A DNA stretch of 64,000 nt from Gulosibacter sediminis (GTDB lineage Bacteria > Actinomycetota > Actinomycetes > Actinomycetales > Microbacteriaceae): the NCBI RefSeq assembly GCF_023370115.1, contig NZ_CP097160.1, forward strand, positions 62,001-126,000. Direction: 5' to 3'. Of this stretch, positions 57,107 through 64,000 are shown in pieces. Made by a program: the position numbers and the translations under genes. Each line of letters starts with the position of its first letter. Position 1 is the stretch's first letter. Under the pieces are notes generated by a model, which ran no database searches, had not been told where the DNA came from, and worked only from the letters and a program-made list of their open reading frames with translations.

Positions 57107-58384
57107 ATGTTTGGACGTCTACGGAAGCCGAAGACCGATGCTGCGGGGGTGCCCCTAGCTGATTCCGCGCTCGAAGATCGCGAGCTGGATGCGCAACTGC
57201 GGGCGAAAGCGCAGGAGCAGGAGCGACAGGGTCGCCTCGTGAGCCCGCGCCGGCCGGCGCAGCTCTGGACCGACAGCGTCGGCGTCGTCGCGACCCGCTC
57301 GCTGCAGGGCCTGCTGATCCTCGCCGCCTTCAGCATCCTCGTCATCGGGATGCTCAATGTGTCGATCGTGGTCGTGCCGATCCTGCTTGCGCTCATTGTG
57401 GCGTCGGCGTTCGAGCCGGTGATCTCAGCGCTCGGCCGTCACGGCTGGCCGCGCGTGCTCTCAACCGTGATCGTGCTCCTGCTCGTCGTGGTCGTGTTCG
57501 GCGGCCTGATTTGGATCGTCGTGATGCAGGTCATGGACCAGTGGGACGACCTTTCGTCGACCGCGGTGGAGGGCTTTAACCAGCTCGTGGCGTGGTGGAA
57601 CAACCAGTTCCCGCAGTTCGCGCTCGATGACGAACGCCTCAACGACCTGTGGGCGACGGTGCAGTCACTGCTCGAGAACATCAACTTCGGCGCGGTGGGC
57701 AGCGGGCTCGCCTCGGGGCTCTCGGCATTCGGCAACTTCGCGATGGCAGCCGTGCTGTTCGTCGTGATCCTGTTCTTCTTCCTCAAAGACGGCCCCTCGA
57801 TCTGGAGCTTCATCGTGCGCCCGCTGCCGACGAACCAGCACCGCCGCGCCGAGCTCATGGGCGCCCGCGCGGTGGGCGTCATGGGCGGCTACGTGCGCGG
57901 CACCGTGATCGTCGCGCTCGTCGACGCCGTCTTCATCGGCCTCGGCATGGTGATCCTCGGCGTGCCGCTGTGGCTGCCGCTCGCGCTCGTCGTGTTCATC
58001 TGCGCGTTCATCCCGGTCGTCGGCGCGACGCTCGCCGGCATCATCGCGGCGCTCGTGACCCTCGTGACGAACGGCTTCGTGCCGGCGATCGTCGTCGTCG
58101 GCATCGTCGTGCTCGTGAACCAGCTCGAGGGCAACCTGCTGCAGCCGGTCGTGCTCGGCAAGTCGCTCAAGCTGCACGAGCTCGTCGTGCTGATCGCGCT
58201 GACCACCGGCACCGTGCTCGGCGGCATCATGGGCACGCTCATCGCCGTGCCGCTCACGGCCGTCGCTTGGGCGCTCATCAAAGCCTGGAACGAGTCGCTG
58301 CCCGAGCTTGAGGCGCAGCAGGAGGACGACACGATTCGCGCCCGCCTGCGCGAGCGCTGGCGGCGCGCGGAACGCGAAGATTAG
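57107..58384 (+). CDS. AI-2E-family transporter (PerM-like membrane protein)
   Basis: A 425-residue membrane protein with about eight helices. Family markers: FFFLKDGPSIWSFI in the central domain, GGYVRGTVIVALVDAVFIGL and NQLEGNLLQPVVLGKSLKLH in the conserved C-terminal half, and a polar N-terminal tail of about 65 residues. These proteins were named for AI-2 export but include sodium/proton exchangers and uncharacterised permeases, so the substrate is open. ATG 57107 has GGAGG upstream. It is divergent from purS. Confidence 0.9.
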   Translation: MFGRLRKPKTDAAGVPLADSALEDRELDAQLRAKAQEQERQGRLVSPRRPAQLWTDSVGVVATRSLQGLLILAAFSILVIGMLNVSIVVVPILLALIVASAFEPVISALGRHGWPRVLSTVIVLLLVVVVFGGLIWIVVMQVMDQWDDLSSTAVEGFNQLVAWWNNQFPQFALDDERLNDLWATVQSLLENINFGAVGSGLASGLSAFGNFAMAAVLFVVILFFFLKDGPSIWSFIVRPLPTNQHRRAELMGARAVGVMGGYVRGTVIVALVDAVFIGLGMVILGVPLWLPLALVVFICAFIPVVGATLAGIIAALVTLVTNGFVPAIVVVGIVVLVNQLEGNLLQPVVLGKSLKLHELVVLIALTTGTVLGGIMGTLIAVPLTAVAWALIKAWNESLPELEAQQEDDTIRARLRERWRRAERED

Positions 58385-58390
58385 CGACCG

Positions 58391-60673
58391 CTAGTCGACC
58401 GGCTCGACGGTCAGCCGGTCGATGAGCTCGCGGTACTTCGCCGCGGTCTGCTCGACGATCTCGTTCGGCAGCTGCGGGGGAGTGCCCTCGCCGTTCCAGT
58501 TCTCGCGCAGCCAGTTGCGCACGATCTGCTTGTCGAACGACGCGAGTCGCTCGGGCAGTGGGCGCGACTCGTCGCTGTAGCGACGCTTGTCCCAGTAGCG
58601 CGATGAGTCCGACGTGAGTGCCTCGTCGGCGAGCGTGACGTGGCCGGCCGAGTCGAGGCCGAACTCGAACTTCGTGTCGGCGAGCACGAGGCCCTGCTCG
58701 GCGGCGATCGTCGAGCCCGCGGTGTAGAGGCGCAGCGAGAGCTCGCGCAACGCTGAGGCGTGCTGCTTGCCGACGAGCTCGACGGTGCGGGCGTAGGTGA
58801 TGTTCTCGTCGTGCTCGCCCTGCGGCGCCTTGTAGGCGGGCGTGTAGATCGGGGCGGGCAGGCGGTCGCCGTCCTCGAGGCCGGCGGGCAGCGGCACGCC
58901 GCACACGCTACCGGTCTCGCGGTACTCAGCGAGGCCCGAGCCGGTGAGGTAGCCGCGCACGACGCACTCGATCGGGAACATCTGCAGCTTCGCGACCCGC
59001 ATCGACCGTGCGGCGAGCTCGGGGTCGAGCTGCGCATCCCAGCCCTCGGGCTCGCGGAGGTGGTTCGGCGACGGCAGCTGCGAGAACCACCAGCGGCTCA
59101 GCTCGGTGAGCATGCGGCCCTTGCCCGGAATATCGGGCTCGAGCAGGTGGTCGAAGGCCGAGACGCGGTTGCTCGCGACGACGAGGAGCACCTCGGCGTC
59201 CGACTCCGACTCGTAGACCTCGCGCACCTTGCCCGAGTAGATGTGGCGCCAACCGGCAAGCTCGGCGGAGGCGTCGGGCTCGGCGGGTGCCGGGGCGGGC
59301 GTCGGCAGCTGCTCGGCGGCCTGAATCGCGAGCGAGTCGGTCGTCGCGGCGACGTCGCGCGCCTCGCTCAGCGAGATCGCGCCGGTGCGGGCGAGCTGGC
59401 TGTCCTGCAGCGCGGCGCCGTGCTGGGCGATGTCGGTGCGGAACTGGCCGCCCTCGAGGCGGATGAGCCCGAGCGCCGCGTAGGCGCCGCGGCGGGCCTG
59501 CTGAATCGTCTCGGCGGTCGAGACCACGTTGAGCACGCGGCCGCCCGTGGCGGTGATCGCCTCGTCGGCGACGCCGGTCGCGGCGTGGAACACCTGCGCG
59601 CCGGCGGCCTCGGCGTCGGCGATGCCGGTGATCTCGCGGCCCGAGCGCACCTTGTCGGGGTAGCCCTCCGAAGCGAGCACGACGGTGACCGCCGACGCAT
59701 CGTTGAGCTTGAGCTCGCGGGCATGGCTGCCGAGCGTGCCGTTTGCCGACTCGTAGAGCAGGGGCGTGAGCGGCTCGGCGAGGCGCTGCAACACGACCTG
59801 TGTCTCGGGGTCGCCGAAGCGCGCGTTGAACTCGATGACCCGGATGCCCGCGGCCGTGACGATGAGGCCGCAGTAGAGCAGGCCCTGGAAGGGCACGCCG
59901 TCGGCGCGCATGACGTCGACGACGGGCTGTGCCACCTGGTCGACCACGAGCTGCATGAAGTTGCGCTCGCCGCCGAACTGGTCGTTGAGGAACGGCACCG
60001 GTGTGTACGCGCCCATGCCGCCCGTGTTCGGGCCAGCGTCGTTGTTGAAGAGGCGCTTGAAGTCCTGTGCCGGCGGCAGCGCGCGCACCGTCTCGCCGTC
60101 GCTGAAGCAGAAGAGCGAGACCTCGCTGCCGTCGAGGAACTCCTCGATGAGCACGGGGCCCTGCGTGAGCCAGTGCTCGGCGTGGGTGATCGCGTCGCCG
60201 CGGTCTTCGGTGACGATGACGCCCTTGCCCGAGGCGAGGCCGTCAGCCTTGATCACGTACGGGGCGCCGTACTCGTCGAGCGTCGCGATGACCTCGCTGA
60301 GCTCGCTGTGCTTCACCGCGCGGCCCGTGGGCACGCCGGCGCGCTGCATGATGTCCTTCGCGAACGACTTCGAGCCCTCGAGCGCGGCGGCGGCCTTCGA
60401 GGGGCCGAACACCGGCACGCCCAGCTCGCGCACCGCATCCGCGACGCCCGCGACGAGCGGCGCCTCGGGGCCGATCACGACGAGCTCAACCTGCTCGTCC
60501 TTGACGAAGTCCGCAATGAGTTCGGGGTTCGTCTGATCGATGCGGATGCGCTCTGCCAGCGCCTCCATTCCGACATTGCCGGGGGCGACGACGATTTCGT
60601 GGGCGTTTTCGCGGGCGAGCGACGCCACGAGGGCGTGTTCGCGAGCACCCGAGCCGAGTACCAGGATCTTCAC
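58391..60673 (-). CDS. purDC: Fused phosphoribosylamine-glycine ligase and SAICAR synthetase (PurD-PurC)
   Basis: One 760-residue chain carrying two purine enzymes. PurD (GAR synthetase) is ~1-425: ILVLGSGAREHALVASLARE, GPEAPLVAGVADA, the ATP-grasp ADGLASGKGVIV, and NARFGDPETQ. A Pro/Ala linker (~455-465) leads to PurC (SAICAR synthetase) from ~470: IYSGKVREVYES, VASNRVSAFDHLL, ECVVRGYLTGSG, LADTKFEFGLD, SRYWDKRRY. The two genes are normally adjacent but separate. The start is GTG 60673, which begins the conserved PurD N-terminus; GGAG lies only 2 nt upstream, closer than usual. No internal start or stop was seen at the junction. Confidence 0.94.
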   Translation of the reverse strand: MKILVLGSGAREHALVASLARENAHEIVVAPGNVGMEALAERIRIDQTNPELIADFVKDEQVELVVIGPEAPLVAGVADAVRELGVPVFGPSKAAAALEGSKSFAKDIMQRAGVPTGRAVKHSELSEVIATLDEYGAPYVIKADGLASGKGVIVTEDRGDAITHAEHWLTQGPVLIEEFLDGSEVSLFCFSDGETVRALPPAQDFKRLFNNDAGPNTGGMGAYTPVPFLNDQFGGERNFMQLVVDQVAQPVVDVMRADGVPFQGLLYCGLIVTAAGIRVIEFNARFGDPETQVVLQRLAEPLTPLLYESANGTLGSHARELKLNDASAVTVVLASEGYPDKVRSGREITGIADAEAAGAQVFHAATGVADEAITATGGRVLNVVSTAETIQQARRGAYAALGLIRLEGGQFRTDIAQHGAALQDSQLARTGAISLSEARDVAATTDSLAIQAAEQLPTPAPAPAEPDASAELAGWRHIYSGKVREVYESESDAEVLLVVASNRVSAFDHLLEPDIPGKGRMLTELSRWWFSQLPSPNHLREPEGWDAQLDPELAARSMRVAKLQMFPIECVVRGYLTGSGLAEYRETGSVCGVPLPAGLEDGDRLPAPIYTPAYKAPQGEHDENITYARTVELVGKQHASALRELSLRLYTAGSTIAAEQGLVLADTKFEFGLDSAGHVTLADEALTSDSSRYWDKRRYSDESRPLPERLASFDKQIVRNWLRENWNGEGTPPQLPNEIVEQTAAKYRELIDRLTVEPVD

Positions 60674-60726
60674 CGCTCCAGGGTACCGGCCAGGCGCCCG
60701 GATGTCGTGGTTGCGACAATGGATGC

Positions 60727-61095
60727 ATGGCTCGAGCAACGATTTCCGACCCCGACGGCTCCGCCGCGATCGCCGCCTGGCGCGCGGCGCGCGACGCCGG
60801 CGAGACGCCCGCCCGCGCCGAGCTTGCGACCGCCGTGCGCTACACGCTGCAGCTGCTCGCCGAGCGTGCGCCCGGCCACGCGGTCGAGGTGCGCGTGCCC
60901 CCGTTCGGCGCGGTGCAGTGCATGCCCGGCCCGGGCCACACGCGCGGCACGCCCCCGAACGTGATTGAGACGGATGCGCAGACCTGGCTCGCGCTCGCGA
61001 CCGGCGCGCTCGCGTGGGCCGACGCGGGCCCCGCGGTGCGCGCATCCGGCGTTCGTGCCGACGTGTCAGCCGCGCTGCCGCTGTTCGGCCGGTGA
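60727..61095 (+). CDS. Sterol-carrier-family protein, small actinobacterial type
   Basis: A 122-residue soluble protein of a conserved actinobacterial group annotated as sterol carrier-like. Markers: AVRYTLQLLAERAPGHAVEV, RVPPFGAVQCMPGPGHTRGT and the closing ALATGALAWADAG. It is routinely found beside purine genes in actinobacteria. Its ligand is unknown. It is divergent from purDC with 53 bp between, so both share a short promoter region. Confidence 0.8.
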   Translation: MARATISDPDGSAAIAAWRAARDAGETPARAELATAVRYTLQLLAERAPGHAVEVRVPPFGAVQCMPGPGHTRGTPPNVIETDAQTWLALATGALAWADAGPAVRASGVRADVSAALPLFGR

Positions 61096-61112
61096 GTGAG
61101 AGAATAGAAGCC

Positions 61113-61544
61113 ATGTCTGACCCCCAAACCCCCGACGCCGAGCCCGCAACGCCTGAACAGGCTGCGCCCGACGAGGCCGCGACTCAAGAGCGCGAGAGCG
61201 TCGCAGACGACTACCTTGAGCCCGAGCCGGAGTACGTCGAACTCGAGGTCGCCGAGGGTGCTGAGGTCGATGAGCGGGGCCCCACCGCCGTCACGACGAC
61301 GGTGCGGCGCGGCGTGAACATGCGCGGCTGGATCGCGCTCGGCCTCGTCCTCGGCGTGATCCTCGCCTTCGTCTTCACCTACGCGTTCCCCGAGCACGAG
61401 GAGTTCACGCGCGGCCAGGTGCTCGGCTTCCTGCTTGTCTTCCTCACGGCGCTCACGACGATCATCGTCGTCGGCATCGCCGCCATCGTCGACTTCTTCA
61501 TCGGCCGCCGCACCCGCAAGATCACGCTGACCCGCGAACAGTAG
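61113..61544 (+). CDS. Hypothetical two-helix membrane protein with acidic N-terminus
   Basis: 143 residues: a disordered Pro/Glu/Ala-rich N-terminus of ~65 residues (EPEPEYVELEVAEGAEVDE) and two helices (GWIALGLVLGVILAFVFTYA; LGFLLVFLTALTTIIVVGIA). A short basic tail GRRTRKITL follows. Conserved in position between purine genes of related actinobacteria, but I do not know its function. ATG 61113 starts 17 nt after the sterol-carrier gene; probably one unit. Confidence 0.75.
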   Translation: MSDPQTPDAEPATPEQAAPDEAATQERESVADDYLEPEPEYVELEVAEGAEVDERGPTAVTTTVRRGVNMRGWIALGLVLGVILAFVFTYAFPEHEEFTRGQVLGFLLVFLTALTTIIVVGIAAIVDFFIGRRTRKITLTREQ

Positions 61545-61562
61545 CGGCGGCCGAAACGCCAG

Positions 61563-63020
61563 CTACGACGTCTGCGAGGTCTCGAGCCAGGCGAGGTACT
61601 CGGGCGTGACCGTGCCGGTCACGTACTCGCCGGTGAAGCACGACATGTCGAGGCTCGTCACGTCGGAGCCCTCGGTGATGGCGTCGAAGAGGTCGTCGAC
61701 GTCCTGGTAGATCAGCGCGTCGGCGCCGATCACCGAGCAGACCTCCTCGACCGTGCGGGCCGAGGCAACGAGCTCGCCGCGCGTCGGCATGTTGATGCCG
61801 TAGACGTGCGGGTAGCGCACGGGCGGGGCTGCGGAGGCGAAGAAGACCTTCTTCGCGCCAGCCCAGCGGGCCATCTCGACGATCTCCTTCGAGGTCGTGC
61901 CGCGCACGATCGAGTCATCGACGAGCAACACGTTCTTCCCCTCGAACTCGCTCGGCAGCGCGTTGAGCTTCTGGCGCACCGACTTCTTGCGGGCCTTCTG
62001 GCCCGGCATGATGAACGTGCGGCCGACGTAGCGGTTCTTGTAGAAGCCCTCGCGGTAGGGGATGCCGAGGGTCTCGGCGAGCTGCATCGCGGCGGGGCGA
62101 GCCGAGTCGGGAATCGGCATGACGACGTCGATCTCGTCGACGCCGAGCTCGCGCTCGACCTTGTGCGCGAGCTTCTCGCCCATGCGCAGGCGGGTGTCGT
62201 AGACCGAAATGCCCGACATTGTCGAGTCGGGGCGCGCGAGGTAGACGTACTCGAACGAGCACGGCGACAGCTGCGTCGTGGTCGAGCACTGGCGCGAGTA
62301 CATGCGTCCCGCGTTCGTGATGAACACGGCCTCGCCCGGCTCGATGTCGCGAACGAGCTCGTACCCGCCCGAGTCGAGCACGAGGCTCTCGGAGGCGACG
62401 ACCCACTCCTCGCGGCCGACCTCGTCGAGGCGGCGGCCGAGCACGAGCGGGCGGATGCCGAACGGGTCGCGGAACGCGAGCATCCCGTGGCCGGCAATGA
62501 GCGTGATCGCGGCGTACGAGCCCTCGACGCGCTGGTGCACGTTCGCGACGGCGTCGAAGAGCTCGTCGGGGGTGAGGTCGGCGCCCGAGATCTGCTCCTG
62601 CAGCGCGTTCGCGAGCACGTTGAGCAGGATCTCGGTGTCGCTCGGCGAGTTGAGGTGCCGGCGGTCGATGTTGAACAGCTCGTCGGTGAGCTCACGCGTG
62701 TTCGTGAGGTTGCCGTTGTGCACGAGCACGAGGCCGTATGGCGCGTTCACGTAGAACGGCTGCACCTCGTCTTCGCTCTTCGCCGAACCCGAGGTGGCGT
62801 AGCGCACGTGGCCGAGGCCGACGTTGCCGAGCAGGCTGCGCATGTCGCGGGTGCGGTAGCCCTCGCGCACCTGCCCCTTCAGCTTGACCTGGTGCAGCGT
62901 GTTGCCCTCGGCGGTCGCGATCCCGGTCGAGTCCTGGCCGCGGTGCTGCAGCAGCAGGAGCGAGTCGTAGATTTGCTGGTTGACGAGGTTGGTCGAGACA
63001 TGACCGACGATGCCGCACAC
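61563..63020 (-). CDS. purF: Amidophosphoribosyltransferase PurF
   Basis: Committed step of purine synthesis (PRPP + Gln to phosphoribosylamine), 485 residues. The catalytic Cys is residue 2 in the reading MCGIVGHVSTN, becoming the N-terminus after Met removal. LQHRGQDSTGIATAEGN follows, and HNGNLTN and the PRPP loop VLLVDDSIVRGTTSKEI (~365) are intact. I chose GTG 63020, with AGGAG 11 nt upstream; an in-frame ATG at 63068 would give a 16-residue propeptide, which also occurs in this family. It is convergent with the two-helix membrane gene. Confidence 0.94.
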   Translation of the reverse strand: MCGIVGHVSTNLVNQQIYDSLLLLQHRGQDSTGIATAEGNTLHQVKLKGQVREGYRTRDMRSLLGNVGLGHVRYATSGSAKSEDEVQPFYVNAPYGLVLVHNGNLTNTRELTDELFNIDRRHLNSPSDTEILLNVLANALQEQISGADLTPDELFDAVANVHQRVEGSYAAITLIAGHGMLAFRDPFGIRPLVLGRRLDEVGREEWVVASESLVLDSGGYELVRDIEPGEAVFITNAGRMYSRQCSTTTQLSPCSFEYVYLARPDSTMSGISVYDTRLRMGEKLAHKVERELGVDEIDVVMPIPDSARPAAMQLAETLGIPYREGFYKNRYVGRTFIMPGQKARKKSVRQKLNALPSEFEGKNVLLVDDSIVRGTTSKEIVEMARWAGAKKVFFASAAPPVRYPHVYGINMPTRGELVASARTVEEVCSVIGADALIYQDVDDLFDAITEGSDVTSLDMSCFTGEYVTGTVTPEYLAWLETSQTS

Positions 63021-63127
63021 GGTATGGGGCGCTCCTGACTGGCAGCGAAACAAGGCGACTAACATCATCCCACTTTCTGAGCCGCTCGCGCAGCGTTCGC
63101 GACATTCACATGGGCAACCATGGAGCT

Positions 63128-63895
63128 ATGAGCGAACGACTTCTCGACTGGGACGGCTTCTACAACGCGCGCGACCTCGGCGGGCTGCCGACGCGAGGCG
63201 GCGGTACGACCGCTCACGGCGGCTACGTTCGCTCGGCCGACCTGCGCTACGTCACCGAGGCCGGCCTGGCGCAGATGGCGGAGGCGGGCATCCGCACCGT
63301 CTTCGACCTGCGCAACGACTTCGAGACGCACGTCGAGCCCCGCAACGCTGACGAGGAGCGGGCGAATGCCTACCGCGTGCCGCCCACCCCCGAGGCCGAG
63401 CTGCCCGAGGGCGTATTCGGCGTGCGCGTGCCGCTCGACAACACGCGCGACCACGCGTTCTGGCAGCGGATGCGCGAAGAGGGCCGGCTGGGCTCGCCCC
63501 GCTTCTTCACGCCGGTGCTCCGCGAACAGCCCGAGCGGGTCGTCGCGGTGCTTCGGGCGATGGCGCAGGCGCCGGGCGGGGTGCTGTTTCACTGTGCGAT
63601 CGGCCGCGACCGCACCGGCCTCGTCGCGTTCACGCTGCTCGCGCTTGCCGACGTCGAGCCGGAGGCGATCGCCGCCGACTACCGCATCTCGACCGCCGCG
63701 CTCACGCCGTTCTTCGAGCGCATGGACTTCCCCGACCAGTCGCACCTCATCGACGCCGCGCTCGAACGCCATGGCTTCACGATTGAATCGGCGGTCGCCG
63801 AACAGCTCGACGGCTTCGACGCGTGGGCCACCCTGCGCGACGCCGGGTTGAGCGACGCGGAGCTCGAGACGCTGCGGGGCCGCCTCGTCGCCTAG
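63128..63895 (+). CDS. Protein tyrosine/serine phosphatase-like enzyme
   Basis: 255 residues of the DSP/PTP-like family (MptpB type): an N-terminal NARDLGGLPTRGG, GYVRSADLRYVTEAG, and the catalytic P-loop LFHCAIGRDRTGLVAFTLLA with Cys and Arg in CxxGxDR. The DFETHVEP region carries the usual Asp. These enzymes dephosphorylate tyrosine/serine residues or phosphoinositides. ATG 63128 has GGAG five bases upstream. It stands between purF and purM, transcribed with purM. Confidence 0.88.
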   Translation: MSERLLDWDGFYNARDLGGLPTRGGGTTAHGGYVRSADLRYVTEAGLAQMAEAGIRTVFDLRNDFETHVEPRNADEERANAYRVPPTPEAELPEGVFGVRVPLDNTRDHAFWQRMREEGRLGSPRFFTPVLREQPERVVAVLRAMAQAPGGVLFHCAIGRDRTGLVAFTLLALADVEPEAIAADYRISTAALTPFFERMDFPDQSHLIDAALERHGFTIESAVAEQLDGFDAWATLRDAGLSDAELETLRGRLVA

Positions 63896-63905
63896 GCTTG
63901 AGCGT

Positions 63906-64000
63906 ATGAGCGATGAGCTGTACTCGGCGTCCGGTGTCGACACGCGCGCGGGCGACCGCGCCGTTGAACTCATGAAGCAGGCGGTGCAGGCCACCCACGG
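63906..64000 (+). CDS. purM: Phosphoribosylformylglycinamidine cyclo-ligase PurM, N-terminus only
   Basis: The window ends after about 31 residues. The visible sequence YSASGVDTRAGDRAVELMK is the conserved N-terminus of AIR synthetase (YxxxGVD-x-GD), the step after FGAM synthase. ATG 63906 lies 10 nt after the phosphatase stop. The remainder lies outside the window. Confidence 0.9.
   Translation, partial: MSDELYSASGVDTRAGDRAVELMKQAVQATH

Noticed and set aside
1-64000. CRISPR arrays, rRNA and tRNA genes
   Set aside because: No regularly spaced repeats, no 16S/23S/5S segments and no cloverleaf with TTCGANNC-type T-loop was recognised by eye; a tRNAscan/Infernal run would be decisive.

Overview
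The window is high-GC (roughly 65-70 %) actinobacterial chromosome. The GTG/TTG starts, ATGA/GTGA stop-start overlaps, a DUF222-HNH nuclease, DUF1275, DUF3817 and sterol-carrier small proteins, and a PurS/PurQ/PurL purine set suggest a member of the Microbacteriaceae or a close relative. That placement is inference. I see no rRNA, tRNA, CRISPR array, prophage or intact insertion sequence.

Layout. (a) 1-11.2 kb is a peptide and D-amino-acid utilisation locus. A leftward arm encodes an M20 peptidase and an oligopeptide ABC importer (solute binder, two permeases, ATPase cut by the window edge). A rightward arm encodes a GNAT acyltransferase, an SIS protein, an enolase-superfamily N-acylamino-acid racemase, an M19 dipeptidase, a class-I amidotransferase and a DadA-like FAD dehydrogenase. 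(b) 11.2-15.5 kb holds a VOC protein and a fused E1 plus E2 of a 2-oxoacid dehydrogenase, behind an operator-like palindrome and ended by a strong terminator. (c) 15.6-17.3 kb is the DUF222-HNH nuclease and a small duplicated non-coding element. (d) 17.3-27.0 kb contains glycerate kinase, a LacI-type repressor, a three-gene sugar operon (Gfo/Idh/MocA, DUF993, TIM-barrel isomerase) and an NMT1/SsuA-type ABC importer. Three similar LacI-type operators link these units. (e) 27.1-41.9 kb carries mntH/mntR, a fatty-acid desaturase, purL, a lipoprotein, and a membrane-associated cluster (degenerate ABC protein, P-loop NTPase, HTTM-like protein, phytoene-desaturase-like enzyme, transporters).

(f) 42.2-56.0 kb is the most interesting region: an apparently complete RiPP (ribosomally made, post-translationally modified peptide) cluster of the azole/dehydroamino-acid, thiopeptide-like class. 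It has three tandem precursors sharing the core motif AGSASCPA, a YcaO cyclodehydratase, and a separately encoded four-Cys partner. It also has an RRE-nitroreductase fusion, a second nitroreductase-like protein, an RRE-M50 membrane protease, a split LanB (glutamylation and elimination proteins), an ABC-2 exporter, small secreted/membrane/soluble accessory peptides, and a C-terminal-HTH regulator. The inferred order is: precursor bound through RRE domains, Cys/Ser/Thr cyclised to azolines, oxidised to azoles, remaining Ser/Thr dehydrated by tRNA-Glu-dependent glutamylation and elimination, leader cut, product exported by the ABC-2 pump.

(g) 56.0-64.0 kb is the purine region: purQ, purS, a purD-purC gene fusion, purF and the start of purM, with purL about 23 kb away. 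Interspersed are an AI-2E-type permease, a sterol-carrier-like protein, a small membrane protein and a protein-tyrosine-phosphatase-like enzyme.
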